Assembly (NCBI GenBank): GCA_963169105.1
Contig: OY720643.1
Span: 95,304,848 to 95,368,847, forward strand
Length of the DNA stretch: 64,000 nucleotides
From: Ceriagrion tenellum
Lineage: Eukaryota > Arthropoda > Insecta > Odonata > Coenagrionidae
Direction of reading: 5' to 3'
Position numbers and translations under genes: made by a program. The notes below the pieces were generated by a model that was not told where the DNA came from, searched no databases, and was given only the letters and a program-made list of their open reading frames with translations. Below are positions 13,316 through 24,179 of this stretch, piece after piece. Within the stretch, counting starts at the first letter, position 1, and the number at the start of each line of letters is the position of its first letter.

Positions 13316-13360
13316 TTTTTATTTATTTTTATTTATTTTTTATTAATTTTATTTATAGCC
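13316..13360. repeat. T-rich (TTTAT)n low-complexity tract
   Basis: A run of TTTATT words with no neighbouring element that would make it a retroelement tail. Confidence 0.7.
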
Positions 13361-13364
13361 AAAA

Positions 13365-14745
13365 TACCACGAGATCTCATGGATATCAATCCATTTCCGA
13401 ATGCCTTTGTTTTTACCTTTGATTTCACCTTGCCTCTTATAGGTTTTTCAAACCATTTTCCACCTTCCACCAGAATTTTAATCTTTCACCACGGTGTGGT
13501 GTGTACGCTATGTAAACCAGCTGGTCTAACACTTTAGCCCCACAAACTGCACCACCTCTCGTTGCGCCCAGCATTGCTCAGTTTTTCCCGAATACGGTCG
13601 AGAGCGAGCGGACCACACAGGGCCACCAAGTTAGGCACCGGAGGTCGAACAGCAGGAGTGGGAAGGTCAAAGTTCCTGTACAGCTGGCGTTAATGTCCGC
13701 TGGATCTCCTCCGCTGCCAGAGGCACAGAGCATGGATGGATCGCAGCTGCGATTTATAAATTAAGACAGGAGAGGACGGTGAAGGGGGTCGAGGGAGAGT
13801 GGAATGTGTTGGTGAGGTAATTTTGACATTGGGAGGGGGAATGGGTGAGTTAAGATCTAGCAATGCCAGACGAAAAAAAAAAAATTATCAATAATATCCC
13901 AATCAGGAGATGGTGGGGAGAACTAAATTGGCTTTGGCATCGTAAATTTATAATATTTTTCCGCCGGGACGAATATAGCTTTGAGGCCCTGCCTGGATGC
14001 ACTAAGACACTCCTTAATTAATAATTGGGTTCAAGTTGATAACGAATTAGACTTGGAAATTAGAAAGTAAATCTGTCATGAGAATGTACAAAAAATCATT
14101 ATAACGTAGTTTTTCATTACAAAACAACTCTTGAAAAACCGTTCTTCTAAAGCAACATTATGAAGGCCTATATCTGAAATCAAAAAGACCTGTTTTTTTT
14201 GGAGCGGAAATCCTAATGAAACCTGTAATGGTTTAATTCAAATGCATGTTCTCTAATTCGAGAATTCTTACTGAATATTTCCATGAGAAAGACATGACGG
14301 GCCATATAATAACATACAGTTTCCATTCATCACGGAAAAATCCGGAAGAACTTTCATTGGTATTGCTAGAAAAATTACTATTTTCTGTCATGCAATTTGT
14401 TTCTCGCACTTTGTAGGGTTATAATTCATTATTCAAACAGCAAATAGAAGGTAAAACTTTTAATATGTTACACATTTTTATCATGCAAGAAAATTGACAT
14501 TTTCAACACTAATTGACATAAACTCTTATTAGATTTCAAAAGGCTATGAATCGGTTTATTCTGCTGATGGTATCTACCACGTGGAAGGGAAGAACGCCAA
14601 AAAAACGGCACTGATAAAAAGTTGTATCTAAAGAAAAGCATGTGTGAAAACAAGGGTGAAGCGATAGGAAAAAGGATAGTCATCGGTATATGCCGAGTGA
14701 CTGTCAACACTCGCTCAGTGACAGTTCGATAAATATATTAATAAA
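13365..14745. other. unannotated DNA
   Basis: About 13,540-13,760 is a CpG-containing, GC-richer patch. It has no recognisable domain and no clear promoter elements. The remainder is AT-rich with nothing recognised. Confidence 0.35.
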
Positions 14746-14751
14746 AAAATA

Positions 14752-15287
14752 TATAAATACGGAATAGCTTTCAAAATAAAATGGCAGTATGCGTTGAGTT
14801 GTTATGGAATTTTAAAATAAATAATTCTTCTTCAAAGCCATCTTCGTAATTTCAATGATCAATTCAAACAATATACATAAATGCTGCTGACAATTTATAG
14901 CCTTTCACTCGATAACGCATGCAGAGTTTTCAAAAATGTATCCGATAGAGATGAAAACAGAACGGGCTACCTAGGAAGATCATGAATGATATATATGTTG
15001 AGCATTACGTAAATCATGAAGTAAAAGACTTAGAATGAATTAAAGTAATTAAATTCAAGGAGAATCAAATGAGCTGTGCAAAAAACCAATCGTCGAATAT
15101 ATGACTTTGTTGGACATCTATGCTATGATATCTATGTTGCTATAAATCGTCAGCAGGATTTATGTATATTGTTTGAATGGATCATTGAAATTACGAAGAT
15201 GGCTTTGAAGAAGAATTATTTATTTTAAAATTCCATAACAAATCAACACATACTGCCATTTTACTTGAAAGCTATTCCGTATTTATA
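14752..15287. mobile_element. 536-bp element with 150-bp terminal inverted repeats
   Basis: The left arm 14,752-14,901 and right arm 15,139-15,287 are reverse complements with only a handful of mismatches. Both ends read TATAAATACGGAATAGCTTT inward. The 237-base centre has no coding frame and no similarity to the arms. Long arms with a short non-coding centre are typical of foldback-type or long-TIR MITEs. A target duplication is not clear: both outer edges begin with TA, which would suit a Tc1/mariner-type TA duplication, but this is not proven. The low divergence of the arms suggests a fairly recent origin. Confidence 0.85.
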
Positions 15288-15294
15288 CATCTGC

Positions 15295-17140
15295 ATGTCC
15301 ACACGCGTGCCTCTTTGATAGAAATATTGGAACGATAAAGAGAGCAGACACCGCTCAAGCACGGTTCTCACACAGCAGCTCCTCTAACGAGGAGCCATTT
15401 CATTCAAAATGTATGGACTCCCAAGAGAAATGGGAGAGCTCACGAGCATCTGCGATAGCATCGGCGCCAGCCGGTTGGACTCCAACAAGTTCTCCGTTCA
15501 AACGGATCACATAAGTGATGATGACAGCACTTCAAAGTTAATAACGGCGTGAATGACTTGACATTGAAGTCCATTCGAACTGACAGAACTTAAACACGCA
15601 CGTCATATATGTTTCGAAACACGTGGCTACATCACAATGGATGGAGGGGCTTCGTACAGACCAGACGTGAAACACACAAACTCCGTCTTCAGGAGTTTCT
15701 GTTTTCCTCAATAGATGCACGAGCAAGTCATTGCATGTTAAACTCTACTTCGTTGAATCTTGAAATATACTGAGTGAATGTGTCATAACTCAAGCGAGTA
15801 CTTGCTACACTAGCATTTGAGCCCGGGTAGTGGAACTTATCATGCAATAATTTGTAGACCTACAGGTTATATATGGACGGTCCACATTGTCGTTGGGTTC
15901 TTATAACTTTGGGAGCGTATGTTCTCAAATTAATTGCTTAATTATTCTATACTTACAAACAAAGTATATTAGTTATCATGACTAAGGAGAGATGAGGTTC
16001 ATAACTATCAATGGTTAACTGGCAAAGAAGTTAGTCAAAGATGTACTCCAAGTTATCGTATGTTGCTATGAAAAAAGTTTCTATTTAATGCAAAAACAAA
16101 TTTTAACTCTAAATATTTTAAACAGATAAAAATTAAATACAAGTTTGACCCCAGGTTCAGAAATAAAGAATATCCATCCATATCCATGCTTGAATTCTTA
16201 TACTATATGTATACTGTACCTGATAGTCTAAGTGTGAGAGGAAGTTAAACGTTATACTCAGGCACAGACATATTTCGTTGATGTGTTATGTAGTTAATGA
16301 TGGAAACAAAATTTTGCCCATACTGAATTAAATTCAATAAAAAAGAACATGGAAATTTTCCCGACCATAAGAGATGGTAAAATTATAGCCAGACGAGCTA
16401 ACCAGGGTATTACAATGATATCAAACATAGATATAAAACTTAGAAGACAGCAATCACAAGTATGGCGTATTTCATATAACAAAAAAAATATGCAGCCAGT
16501 GAAAACATTTAGGCGAATTTAGGCCACCTATTTCCATGCTCCTTCGAACCAAGAGCGTAATCAATATGTTCTTTAAAGCGACTAAAGTGAATTTTCAATA
16601 AGTTCATAGGGTACAGGAAATTTATGTAACTCTATTCTTAAATGCACACGCTCCTTAACGAATTCACCCGTGTGCGCATAAGTCTTGAAGATAAACATTC
16701 ATAAACTAAACGGGTGTTTCAAGTAAAAACATGAGAAAATCCATAGAAACACTGAGTGGCTGGTTTTGAATAAAATTGAACGTACCCTGTAAGAGACGTC
16801 GCATGGGTTGCCACGGAGATGGCGGTTGATTCCGGTTTTATTTCTATTGCTAAATAGGAGAATTTTTCAGAGCTTATTAACGATCATTGAGAGGCGCTAC
16901 TTTATCAATTTTTACTGGTTCTTCGTTAGTGAATGGATAATTTTTAGTGATTAAAACTGGCAAAGACATTCAACGATATCTGGGAAGATGCGATTGACAT
17001 GGAATATTCGGGAATAAAAATTAACCAGCTAAAATTATTCAACAATGACAATATGTACTTTGGCGTTTTACTTTGAGGTTTTAAATAGTACCCAGTGTTG
17101 GTGCACATGAAGTAATATTCCAATACAATTGCTGTCAAAG
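15295..17140. other. unannotated DNA
   Basis: No gene or repeat was recognised. The only open frames are about 62 codons and motif-free. Confidence 0.4.
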
Positions 17141-17148
17141 TGAACAGT

Positions 17149-17410
17149 CACTACGTTTACCAATCGAACTCAGATCGATTTAGCCGGTTCCGCTAGGTAT
17201 AGTAAACGCAATGGGCTAGTGGGATCGATATAAAAAGCGGACTAACACGCTTTCTCTCCTAGTCTGTGATTTTAAATCGATATGAACCGATTAAAATCAA
17301 TATTTCAATCGATTTCACATTAAAAAACCACGCGATCCGAGTAGGCTAGCTTAGAATCTGTAGATCAGTCCGAAGTCGTATAATTCTGAGTTTGATTGGT
17401 AAACGTAGTG
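17149..17410. mobile_element. 262-bp MITE with 26-bp terminal inverted repeats
   Basis: The left end 17,149-17,174 (CACTACGTTTACCAATC...) and right end 17,385-17,410 are reverse complements with one mismatch in 26. There is no open frame inside, so it would depend on a transposase supplied elsewhere. The terminal CACTA is that of the CACTA/CMC superfamily, but I see no convincing 2-4 bp target duplication, so the superfamily is only a guess. The interior is rich in ATCGAT words. Confidence 0.85.
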
Positions 17411-17414
17411 TAAA

Positions 17415-17795
17415 ACACATCTTTTAGCTTTAAATCTTGATAGGTGGATGCTTTGGAGGAAACGAAGAGATAAAAATATACATCAGTAAAAAAGGAATGC
17501 AGCGTTAATAAAATACAAAATCAATTAAAATAAGATGACAAAGCCAATTTATTTCCCAAGATTTTCGTGAGTTTGTTTGTTTTATATAAAGTAGAGGCCA
17601 TATATGAACATTTAAATTAATGAAATAGATAAAACTTTAATTGCGAGGGTTATAAATATTACCCAGAATGACAAAATATTCATGGGATTAAAAAACTAAC
17701 TTGTACTGCAAGAAAGAAATAGTAAGTAGCGGAGCCCCGACAAAGTAGCTATTCTACCAAAAAGAAGAATCTGCTTACAACAGGGAACACAAGCG
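17415..17795. other. unannotated AT-rich DNA
   Basis: Nothing recognised between the MITE and the LINE relic. Confidence 0.4.
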
Positions 17796-17799
17796 TTGA

Positions 17800-18200
17800 A
17801 GTAAGGAAACGATTTATCAGAGCTTACATCTGGAGCAGGAGCAGGTTATGGCAGTGAACATGGAACTACTGCAGAGGAGTAAAAGGTGGAAACATTCGAA
17901 ATGTGGTGCTACCGAAAAATTAAAAAAATTAAATGGATTTACTGCGTGAGTAACAAGGAATTCCTCAGAAGAAGAGGACGAAACACTGAGAAGAAGACGG
18001 AACAACTTAATCGGTCACATCATGATGACCTGATGAAGACAATCGTCGAGGGACAGGTCAACAGGAAGAATGGCAGAGGAAGGCCTCGTTTGAGAAATAT
18101 AGAACAAGTGATGAAAGATATGAAAAATGAGAAGTATACAAAATAGGAAAGAGGTTAGCTGATAGCGGAATTGAGTGGATGGCTGCGTAAAACCAATCTC
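17800..18200 (+). pseudogene. LINE reverse-transcriptase C-terminal end, RTE-like (relic)
   Basis: Fragments in different frames spell the usual tail of a non-LTR reverse transcriptase. An IRAYIWS-like segment is near 17,817. From 17,886 an open frame reads METFEMWCYRKIKKIKW, then EGQVNRKNGRGRPR about 60 residues later. Known of the family: (F/E)xWCxRR(I/M)xxIxW followed by EGxVxGKxxRGRPR is the standard C-terminal signature. Stops and frameshifts between the pieces show that it is dead. It is clearly diverged from the copies at 8.9, 56.2 and 62.6 kb and so represents a second family. Confidence 0.7.
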
Positions 18201-18204
18201 AGGA

Positions 18205-19330
18205 TTTTTGACTGTACACAGAATTTTTGCGGTACAGTTATTACGACACACCAACCTTAGCACTATTATACAGCATAATTTAAGCAGAGTTTCAAACATA
18301 ACAGTTCCTGCACTGTGATGAAGCTAATTTTCAGTACAGCCTTTCACTCTCCAGTCTCTACAGAACACTTCCAGTGCAAATCATCCTAAACAAGTCAGCC
18401 ACAATACTATCCTGTACAGTTAGTAGGACTGGAACTGCACTTACCATTGAGTTTAGTACAGTTTGAGCTTATTTGCAGTAGACAACCACTAGAAATTTTT
18501 TGGGGTACTATATAATATTATTCCTCAGTGTAGATTTGAACAAATATTTTACTCAATTATAAATGTTATTTTTGCTACTAAATTTAATGAAATTAAGTTT
18601 AAAACGATAATAGAAGGCACGATTAGTAACATTGTAACGTTTAGCGAGCCATAAAACTGCAAATAGGATATAAAAAACTAGAATTATATAATGAAATTGA
18701 AATTATATAAAATATAGAAAATAATAATACATCCCCAATTGTAAACGTTTTGATGTGAGAGTACAATTAGGGGCGATCGATTCCTATATCATTTTTTTTT
18801 AAATAGTTAACTAATCATGAAAAGGAATTATGATTGTTAAACAGTTCTAAACCTCCCCATAATATCCAGCGGAAGTAAGTGTGATCGGACACCTGAGATA
18901 TTACGTTCAAAGGACTGCGGTCATTAAAAACCCTCCAGTACGATTCCAACTGATAAGACAACAAACACAGAGCTACGCCCAATGGCAAGCCCGAAACAAA
19001 GATTAACGTTTTCCCCAATATCGAAAAGCGGTTTGGGATACCCAACCGGAATAAATGGCCTCCTTTGGGCTCAGTTTTCAAGTAATTCAAGATCCATCGG
19101 GATAATTGCAAAGAAAAATCGCTCCAGGAAACGGTACCTCTCAGTTATTTTTAACCACTTTGTCCGCTGTCAGGTATACGTTGCAAGAGAAGTTACATTT
19201 TCGCCTCATTTAGCTAATGATAAACGTTCGTGATACTTCAGGCGGCAGTACAAGTGCCGTCACGAACAGATAAGGTGAAGATGAGTGCTGTACTCTGCTC
19301 TTTAATTAACCTTAAAATTTATGAAAAAGA
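18205..19330. other. unannotated DNA
   Basis: No gene or repeat was recognised. Confidence 0.4.
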
Positions 19331-19333
19331 TCT

Positions 19334-19570
19334 TTTACATCTACATACTACCCTACGAGCCGCTGCATTAGTGTGTGGCAGGGGGTGCTAGGACACCAGC
19401 CTAATAAAAACAAAAATAGATGAAGTTGTATGGGTGTATGAAGTGTATGGGTGTTCTTTAATCACTGTATAAGCTGAGAAACATACTATGCTGGCTTGTT
19501 GAAGTTTTTAACGAAGCGTTCAAGGAAATTTTATTTGTATTTTATTATTTTTTTGATTAAATATTCATGA
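19334..19570 (-). pseudogene. CR1/Jockey-type LINE 3' end, heavily decayed
   Basis: The minus strand matches the LINE at 57,838-58,440 in two places. The terminal 3' untranslated end (19,334-19,400) reads inward as ATGTAGTATG-like DNA followed upstream by CACCCCCTGCCACACA. Near 19,500 GTTTTTAACGAAGCG matches the segment that encodes RFVKN in the better copy. The region between has been deleted or scrambled. No usable frame remains. Confidence 0.5.
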
Positions 19571-19574
19571 CCAG

Positions 19575-20670
19575 GTTCCCAAATGTTCCCGGTTTAAGTG
19601 TTGCCTAACCAGAGCGAAGTATAACTTAGTTGCATACTCCACAACATTTTGATCCCATAGAACCGCAGAATGTAAAGTATTGCTGATACAAATGCAATGG
19701 AAGATTAATATTGTAAGAAGATTCCACTTCAAGCCATTGGAACTCCCAGCTTAAAGATTGTTTTTGAGAAAAAATTTGAATGACGCCCCTACCACACACC
19801 ATTCATTCCTCATCTATCACACCCTTTACAAAAGAAAGGCAATTTTTTCATTATCGAACCCTTCCTGCATGCGTACTAATGGTCGAGCCCTTCGTATTTT
19901 TATTCCAGTTTCGATTACCAGCAAAAAATGCTGCGTCATTGCTACAACACATGAAACATTAGATGAAAAATATAGTCTTGTTCGATCCACGGACTATGCT
20001 CTTATATGAGAGTAAAACACGGACTATTACGAAATCAGATGAAAAAAAGAAACGAAATTATCATGTGAAAATTTATATTAAGGATAAGTATCGATAAATA
20101 ATCATCACTGAAGATAACTATGGTCTAATAAAGAGGCGCAACGTGTACATTTAACTGCTGCCACATGCAATATCACACGTTCAACTTTATGGAGATTTCA
20201 CATAGGGAACGAGGTTCCACCGCAGCATCCACTCACAAATTTACATGAATCACCCAATACCTACGTATTATGATAAAATATTAGGATTTTAATAAAATAT
20301 GTATGTGGAAAGTGAGTATGTATCCCAATTTAAATACCTCAATGACGCCAACTAGATATTTTGGTCAAACCTCTTGTTATACATTTGTAAAAAAACATGC
20401 AAGTGTTTTACTATTTATCACCTAAAGGACCGCTTTTAAATCATCTTAAAACATTCTGGATATATTTTTTTCATAGTTTCAAAAATAAATTTTACTCTTA
20501 ATTAAAAGTTTCTCTCCACTTACTGTGATTTATATATGAAAGTTAAATATCATAATATCACATTAAGATTGAGCCAAGTCTCTGGTTTAAAAATTATATT
20601 TTGTGTTCCTGCTAAAGTTTTTGCGGCATTTCCCATTGGTTTTCCGTAATTTTGTGTTCTCAATCCGTCT
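19575..20670. other. unannotated DNA
   Basis: Nothing recognised. The open frames are short and without motifs. Confidence 0.4.
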
Positions 20671-20677
20671 GTTGACT

Positions 20678-20801
20678 TTGGCTGACAAAAGTTTCAGATT
20701 CCTGCTGCCGTCTTCAGGTAGAAGGCTACCGTCTTCAGGTCAGAAGGAATCTTCGACCTGAAGATGGTAGCAGGATGGCTATAAAAATCGTTGTCAGCCA
20801 A
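20678..20801. repeat. imperfect foldback repeat
   Basis: The arms 20,678-20,719 and 20,756-20,801 are reverse complements with mismatches and a small length difference. Both start TTGGCTGAC at the outside and reach CTTCAGGT at the inside. A third copy of the inner word (CTACCGTCTTCAGGTC) lies in the spacer at about 20,726. It is probably two copies of one short repeat inserted head to head. Confidence 0.7.
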
Positions 20802-21790
20802 GGTAAACAAACGCGGATGGAAAGCACAAAAATGAGGAACACTATATTTTGTGCTGTTGTGTATTAAATGAATGTTTTGATGATGATTGAAGATGGTCAA
20901 GTAAAACAAACGAATTTCCGCTGGTCCCTCAACTTATAATGATCTTAAATATCTATGTGTTCGACCCTGATTTTGTCGGAAGAATATATTGACAACATGA
21001 TTAGATTCCGTGATAGTGGTCTTATGAAGTTTTAGAAGGTTTAGACTTTCCTTACATTATTAACATTAGAACGACCGGCGGCGGGCGACGGTTTGCGTTT
21101 TTATTTTGAGTCTTATTTCCTGTTATAGTTAGGACCTTGAGATTTTCTGACTTTTAATCTTTTGGAATGAAATAAGCAAAAATGAAGAAATTAATATTTT
21201 TCATGTCAAAATTCATGAGAAATCACGTGTTTTACATACTGTGACCGTGAGCTTTTAATTGACCGCATGCACGTTTCAGACCCTTTTTCAGACATAGTGA
21301 CTATTTTTGCCGTAGGTACAGTGAAATATCATAAAAGTTTACTTTAAAATCGTAGGATTCCATTTTGTTGCATGTGTCACGAGAAGAGACCTTGCAACAC
21401 TTTTGTGTTAGTGTGGGACACTTTGGAAATTACACTCTGAAAATAATCTTCCGCTAGTGAAATTTTCTTTAGTTGTAATGATCAACTACAAATGTATTTT
21501 GTTGCGCTACGTCACATAGACGATATTACGCGCAAGTTACGCGTGGTATCGTCTGTACCACAAGAACACGCAACGAATGCACGGAGCCATCATTGCTGGC
21601 TCCGGTGCCGCTCGGCCGTCTCTGCCCGTCTACAGTGGCCCGCTGTTTCGCCTAACGCTGCAACACTCGTGTCCGGAGAATACGTCAACTCGACAATTCT
21701 CAACTCGCACGCCTCTATCCGTCTCGTCATGGTCGCCGCCATTCACTCAATTGCTCAGTCACTAAACAGGCTTTAGCTTGGAATGGCACG

Positions 21791-22111
21791 ATGGCTCGCA
21801 GGTGTCGGTTGATTGAGGCCGAGATACACCAAGCAGTGCAAGACATCTCGCCATCATAGTCACAAGCAGGAGGTGATTTATGGGCGGAATCTGATGGAAC
21901 CTCCGATAAATACGCACCTCCATTCTTTCTCAGTGAAGACGAAAGAAGCGATAGAAGTGATATGGAGCACGAACCTACTCCTGTTCTAACAGAGACCCGC
22001 GGACGGGGAGCTGGCCGTACTCGTAGGTTGGGATGGATACCACCACGATGCGGACGCTCAGCTCAATCTCGTGGAGGTAGACGAGGGGGAGTTTTTGATG
22101 AGGAAAGTATG
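21791..22111 (+). pseudogene. piggyBac transposase, N-terminal remnant
   Basis: One frame runs from an ATG at 21,791 (MARRCRLIEAEIHQAVQDI) to a stop at 22,109-22,111, broken only by a TAG after SPS near residue 23. The middle is acidic (LSEDERSDRSDMEHEP) and then becomes arginine and glycine rich (RGRGAGRTRR, RGGRRGG). Known of the family: piggyBac transposases start with a disordered acidic region of this kind before the catalytic core. The frame ends before any core motif, so the deletion begins about here. The start could lie slightly upstream in another frame. Confidence 0.65.
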
Positions 22112-22254
22112 TAGCAAATGGAATAGTTCAGCTTCCTTTATTTTCTGACATTTGAATAAATATGTCACTATTTCACAATTACATTTCACTATCCGAATCA
22201 GGTTCCTCGCGTGTTGCTGATGTTGGCAACATGCTTTATAGTGTTGGCCGCGGT

Positions 22255-22433
22255 AACCCTCAGTTCGGTCGCTGGGACCTATTCTCCTAGTTGGTAAGGT
22301 AGATAAACAATGCCAAATTGGTTTCTGTGACAAGAACCAAACGAAATATATCTGCTCAAGGTGCTTCAAAAATATATATGGTCATTGTAAAAGCGTTGTA
22401 ATTGTTTGGAAGAAGTGCGCAGGAGAGCAGTAA
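22255..22433 (+). pseudogene. piggyBac transposase, C-terminal cysteine-rich remnant
   Basis: The plus strand encodes VRSLGPILLVGKVDKQCQIG, then FCDKNQTKYICSRCFKNIYG and HC, ending at a stop at 22,431-22,433. The spacing C-x4-C, C-x2-C and a final H-x-C matches the zinc-binding domain that closes most piggyBac transposases. It lies only about 145 bases after the N-terminal remnant, so roughly the whole catalytic core is missing. It is not in one continuous frame with the N-terminal piece. Confidence 0.7.
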
Positions 22434-22791
22434 AGTTATACATATTTTTTAGGTGTGTCAAAATTAATTCATCTTCTTACAAGCTTATAATTCGCGATTC
22501 TTGTATTTCTATTTTAGGTGTATGTATTAATTTCATATCATGCCATTAATAGCATGAGTTCATTTGTTTAGAAATATGTGGCAACCACTATCTCACGAAT
22601 TTGTGATAGAAATGTAATGTTTGCCTCAATAAAATTTTAAGAAAACATAATGCGGTAAAGTATGCATTATATTATGCATTTCTTACCTTAAAAAAGTACC
22701 CAAAGGAAATAAATCGTCAAAACATTTAAATTAAGTCGAGAACAACTCAAGAAGTGCAAAGGGAAATGGTAGGACGACGAAATCGAGAAAG

Positions 22792-22805
22792 CGGTCAATT
22801 GACCG
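22792..22805. promoter_or_regulatory. 14-bp subterminal palindrome of the piggyBac element
   Basis: CGGTCAATTGACCG is a perfect palindrome 45 bases inside the right end. A related AATTGACCGCATG sits about 190 bases inside the left end. Such subterminal repeats are possible transposase-binding sites, which is inferred and not shown. Confidence 0.5.
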
Positions 22806-22859
22806 ATCGCGGTCATAGTACGTAGGCAGTCGACCCCGGTCCTTCTAGTGTTAAGGGTA

Positions 22860-23495
22860 GTTCAATTTTTATAATACTTAGTATGTAGAAAGTTTTGAAA
22901 AATGTAGGTGCAAATGCATGAAACCAAAGGATCGCGTTCTGAAACCAAAGGTTAAAATCCATAGCAGAATCTAAGTGAAAGACGTCGTCAATTTCATTTC
23001 TCATTTTTTAAATTTAACTTTCGAAATATTACCCCTGATGACTGAGTGGGAGTTTTCCCTGCCCGGGGACAACAAACTACCTTGGACTCGAGCCAAAGTG
23101 CAGCCGTGTTTCCTGAGGATGCATTAACCCGCATGCAGCGACACTTGCTGAGTTCCTGGAAATTTTGATGAGTTTCACGAGGCCTAATGAGGGTTAAGAC
23201 CGATCGCAAATTACTCATCCCTGTTTCAGAGACCGCATCTTCCAAAATGCTCATTAATTCAGAGCTTCTGGCACCGCCTCGCCGGCGTAATCTCGGAGAG
23301 CGAGGGAAGACTGGATTTTAGGTCTCGTCCTTGACCTTGATCCTCCTTGGACATAATTTGGAGCGCAAAGGGAACTGCAACTAAGACATATTGACAGTTT
23401 TGACGGACGCAGAGTGCAAATCGCCACTTTGGGCAAATCGGGTAAACTAATGCCCTGGGTTTGTTAATGCAAAGTTAAACTCACCAAATTTAAAC
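22860..23495. other. unannotated DNA
   Basis: The spacer between the piggyBac and Penelope-like elements. The 23,050-23,440 part is GC-richer and open on the minus strand in two short frames with no recognisable family. Confidence 0.4.
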
Positions 23496-23558
23496 TTTTA
23501 TTCCAATATACAGAATAAAACTGATTAAAACTTGGCAATGTCCACTGGATTTTTTATT

Positions 23559-23599
23559 GGTACGACGCGTTTAGACGCACATGCGCCAATATCAGGTAC
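23559..23599 (-). ncRNA. decayed hammerhead-ribozyme-like motif
   Basis: The minus strand reads GTAC, CTGATAT, a hairpin (GGCGC-ATGT-GCGTC), TAAA, CGCGTC and GTACC. The arrangement matches the minimal hammerhead known in Penelope-like terminal repeats: stem I GUAC with GUAC, stem II of five pairs, a very short stem III and a cleavage site after UC. Both catalytic guanines are changed: G8 of CUGAUGA is A, and G12 of GAAA is U. It should therefore be inactive. The order of parts is seen, the identity is inferred from the family, and inactivity is inferred. Confidence 0.6.
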
Positions 23600-23845
23600 A
23601 AAACTTTTTGGAAAATTTCTGTCATATATACATATATGACTTATATGTGCAGGGAAAGAAGGGAAGGTTAAGGGGTTGAAGGGAGAGGGAGGGAGGGGTT
23701 AGGAAGGGAGGTTTCACTGTGAGAGTAGGGGGGGAGTATTATTGACCAAGGTTTGAGCCGGTAGGGAAAGAATAGGGGAATGGTTCACAAATTCAATATC
23801 ATTCATTAGTTTAACCCTCCGTTTTCTTCTTCTGATTATCTCCCG

Positions 23846-24085
23846 TTAATCCACAGCGCCGAGGCGTCGTCCTTTTTCTTCGAGCCACAGGATCTTTGGG
23901 GTGAAGCTACAGTGATGGCCTCCGTCGATGAGGTGTTTAGCAATTAAGGAACTGATGTCCTTGTTCAAGAAGCACCTCTTATGCTCTTCTGCCCGTACTC
24001 TGAAGTTCCTCTCAGTCTGCCCCACATACACACAGTCACAGAATTCACACTTCATTTCGTACCAATAAAAATCCAGTGGACTTTG
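23846..24085 (-). pseudogene. GIY-YIG endonuclease segment of a Penelope-like element
   Basis: The minus strand reads YWYEMKCEFCDCVYVGQTER, then NFRVRAEEHKRCFLNKD, and on through HLIDGGHHCSFTPKILWLEE to a stop after GAVD. Known of the family: the CxxCD-VYVGQT-x-R-x4-R-x3-EH order is the GIY-YIG nuclease of Penelope-like elements, in which the Y, R and the E of the last motif are catalytic. Only the C-terminal domain is here. The join to the inverted terminal sequence occurs at about residue W-Y, so the piece was cut during insertion. It is probably dead, although this short frame is undamaged. Confidence 0.75.
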
Positions 24086-24179
24086 CCAAATTTTAATCAG
24101 TTTTATTCTTTTTAACAAAAATGTCCCACAACATCTCGTCGGACTTCGTTGAATTTTTTCCAATACACAGAATTAGTCG

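Larger units (their letters stand above)
21060..22854 (+). mobile_element. piggyBac-like transposon, internally deleted
   Basis: The element proper, 21,064-22,850, is bounded by TTAA on both sides (21,060-21,063 and 22,851-22,854), the exact target duplication of the piggyBac superfamily. The ends are inverted repeats: CATTAGAACGACCGG on the left and, read inward, CACTAGAAGGACCGG on the right (2 mismatches in 15). The interior holds remnants of the two ends of a transposase, an acidic then basic N-terminus and a cysteine-rich C-terminus, but not the DDD catalytic core. It is therefore non-autonomous. At about 1.79 kb it is shorter than the usual 2.4 kb or more. Confidence 0.9.
23501..24173 (-). 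mobile_element. Penelope-like retroelement, 5'-truncated, with target duplications
   Basis: The insertion (23,517-24,157) lies between two direct repeats of TTCCAATAYACAGAAT (23,501-23,516 and 24,158-24,173; 15 of 16 identical). On the minus strand it carries a GIY-YIG segment, then a purine/pyrimidine-biased stretch and a terminal region with a hammerhead-like motif. About 55 bases of its 3' end reappear inverted near its 5' end (23,513-23,563 against 24,060-24,113). Known of the family: Penelope-like elements combine a GIY-YIG nuclease with terminal repeats that are often partial or inverted. The reverse transcriptase domain is absent. Confidence 0.8.

Noticed and set aside
20678..20801. 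Hammerhead ribozymes in the foldback arms
   Set aside because: The core words are partly present, but stem I pairing around the cleavage site cannot be formed and stem II is poor in the left arm.
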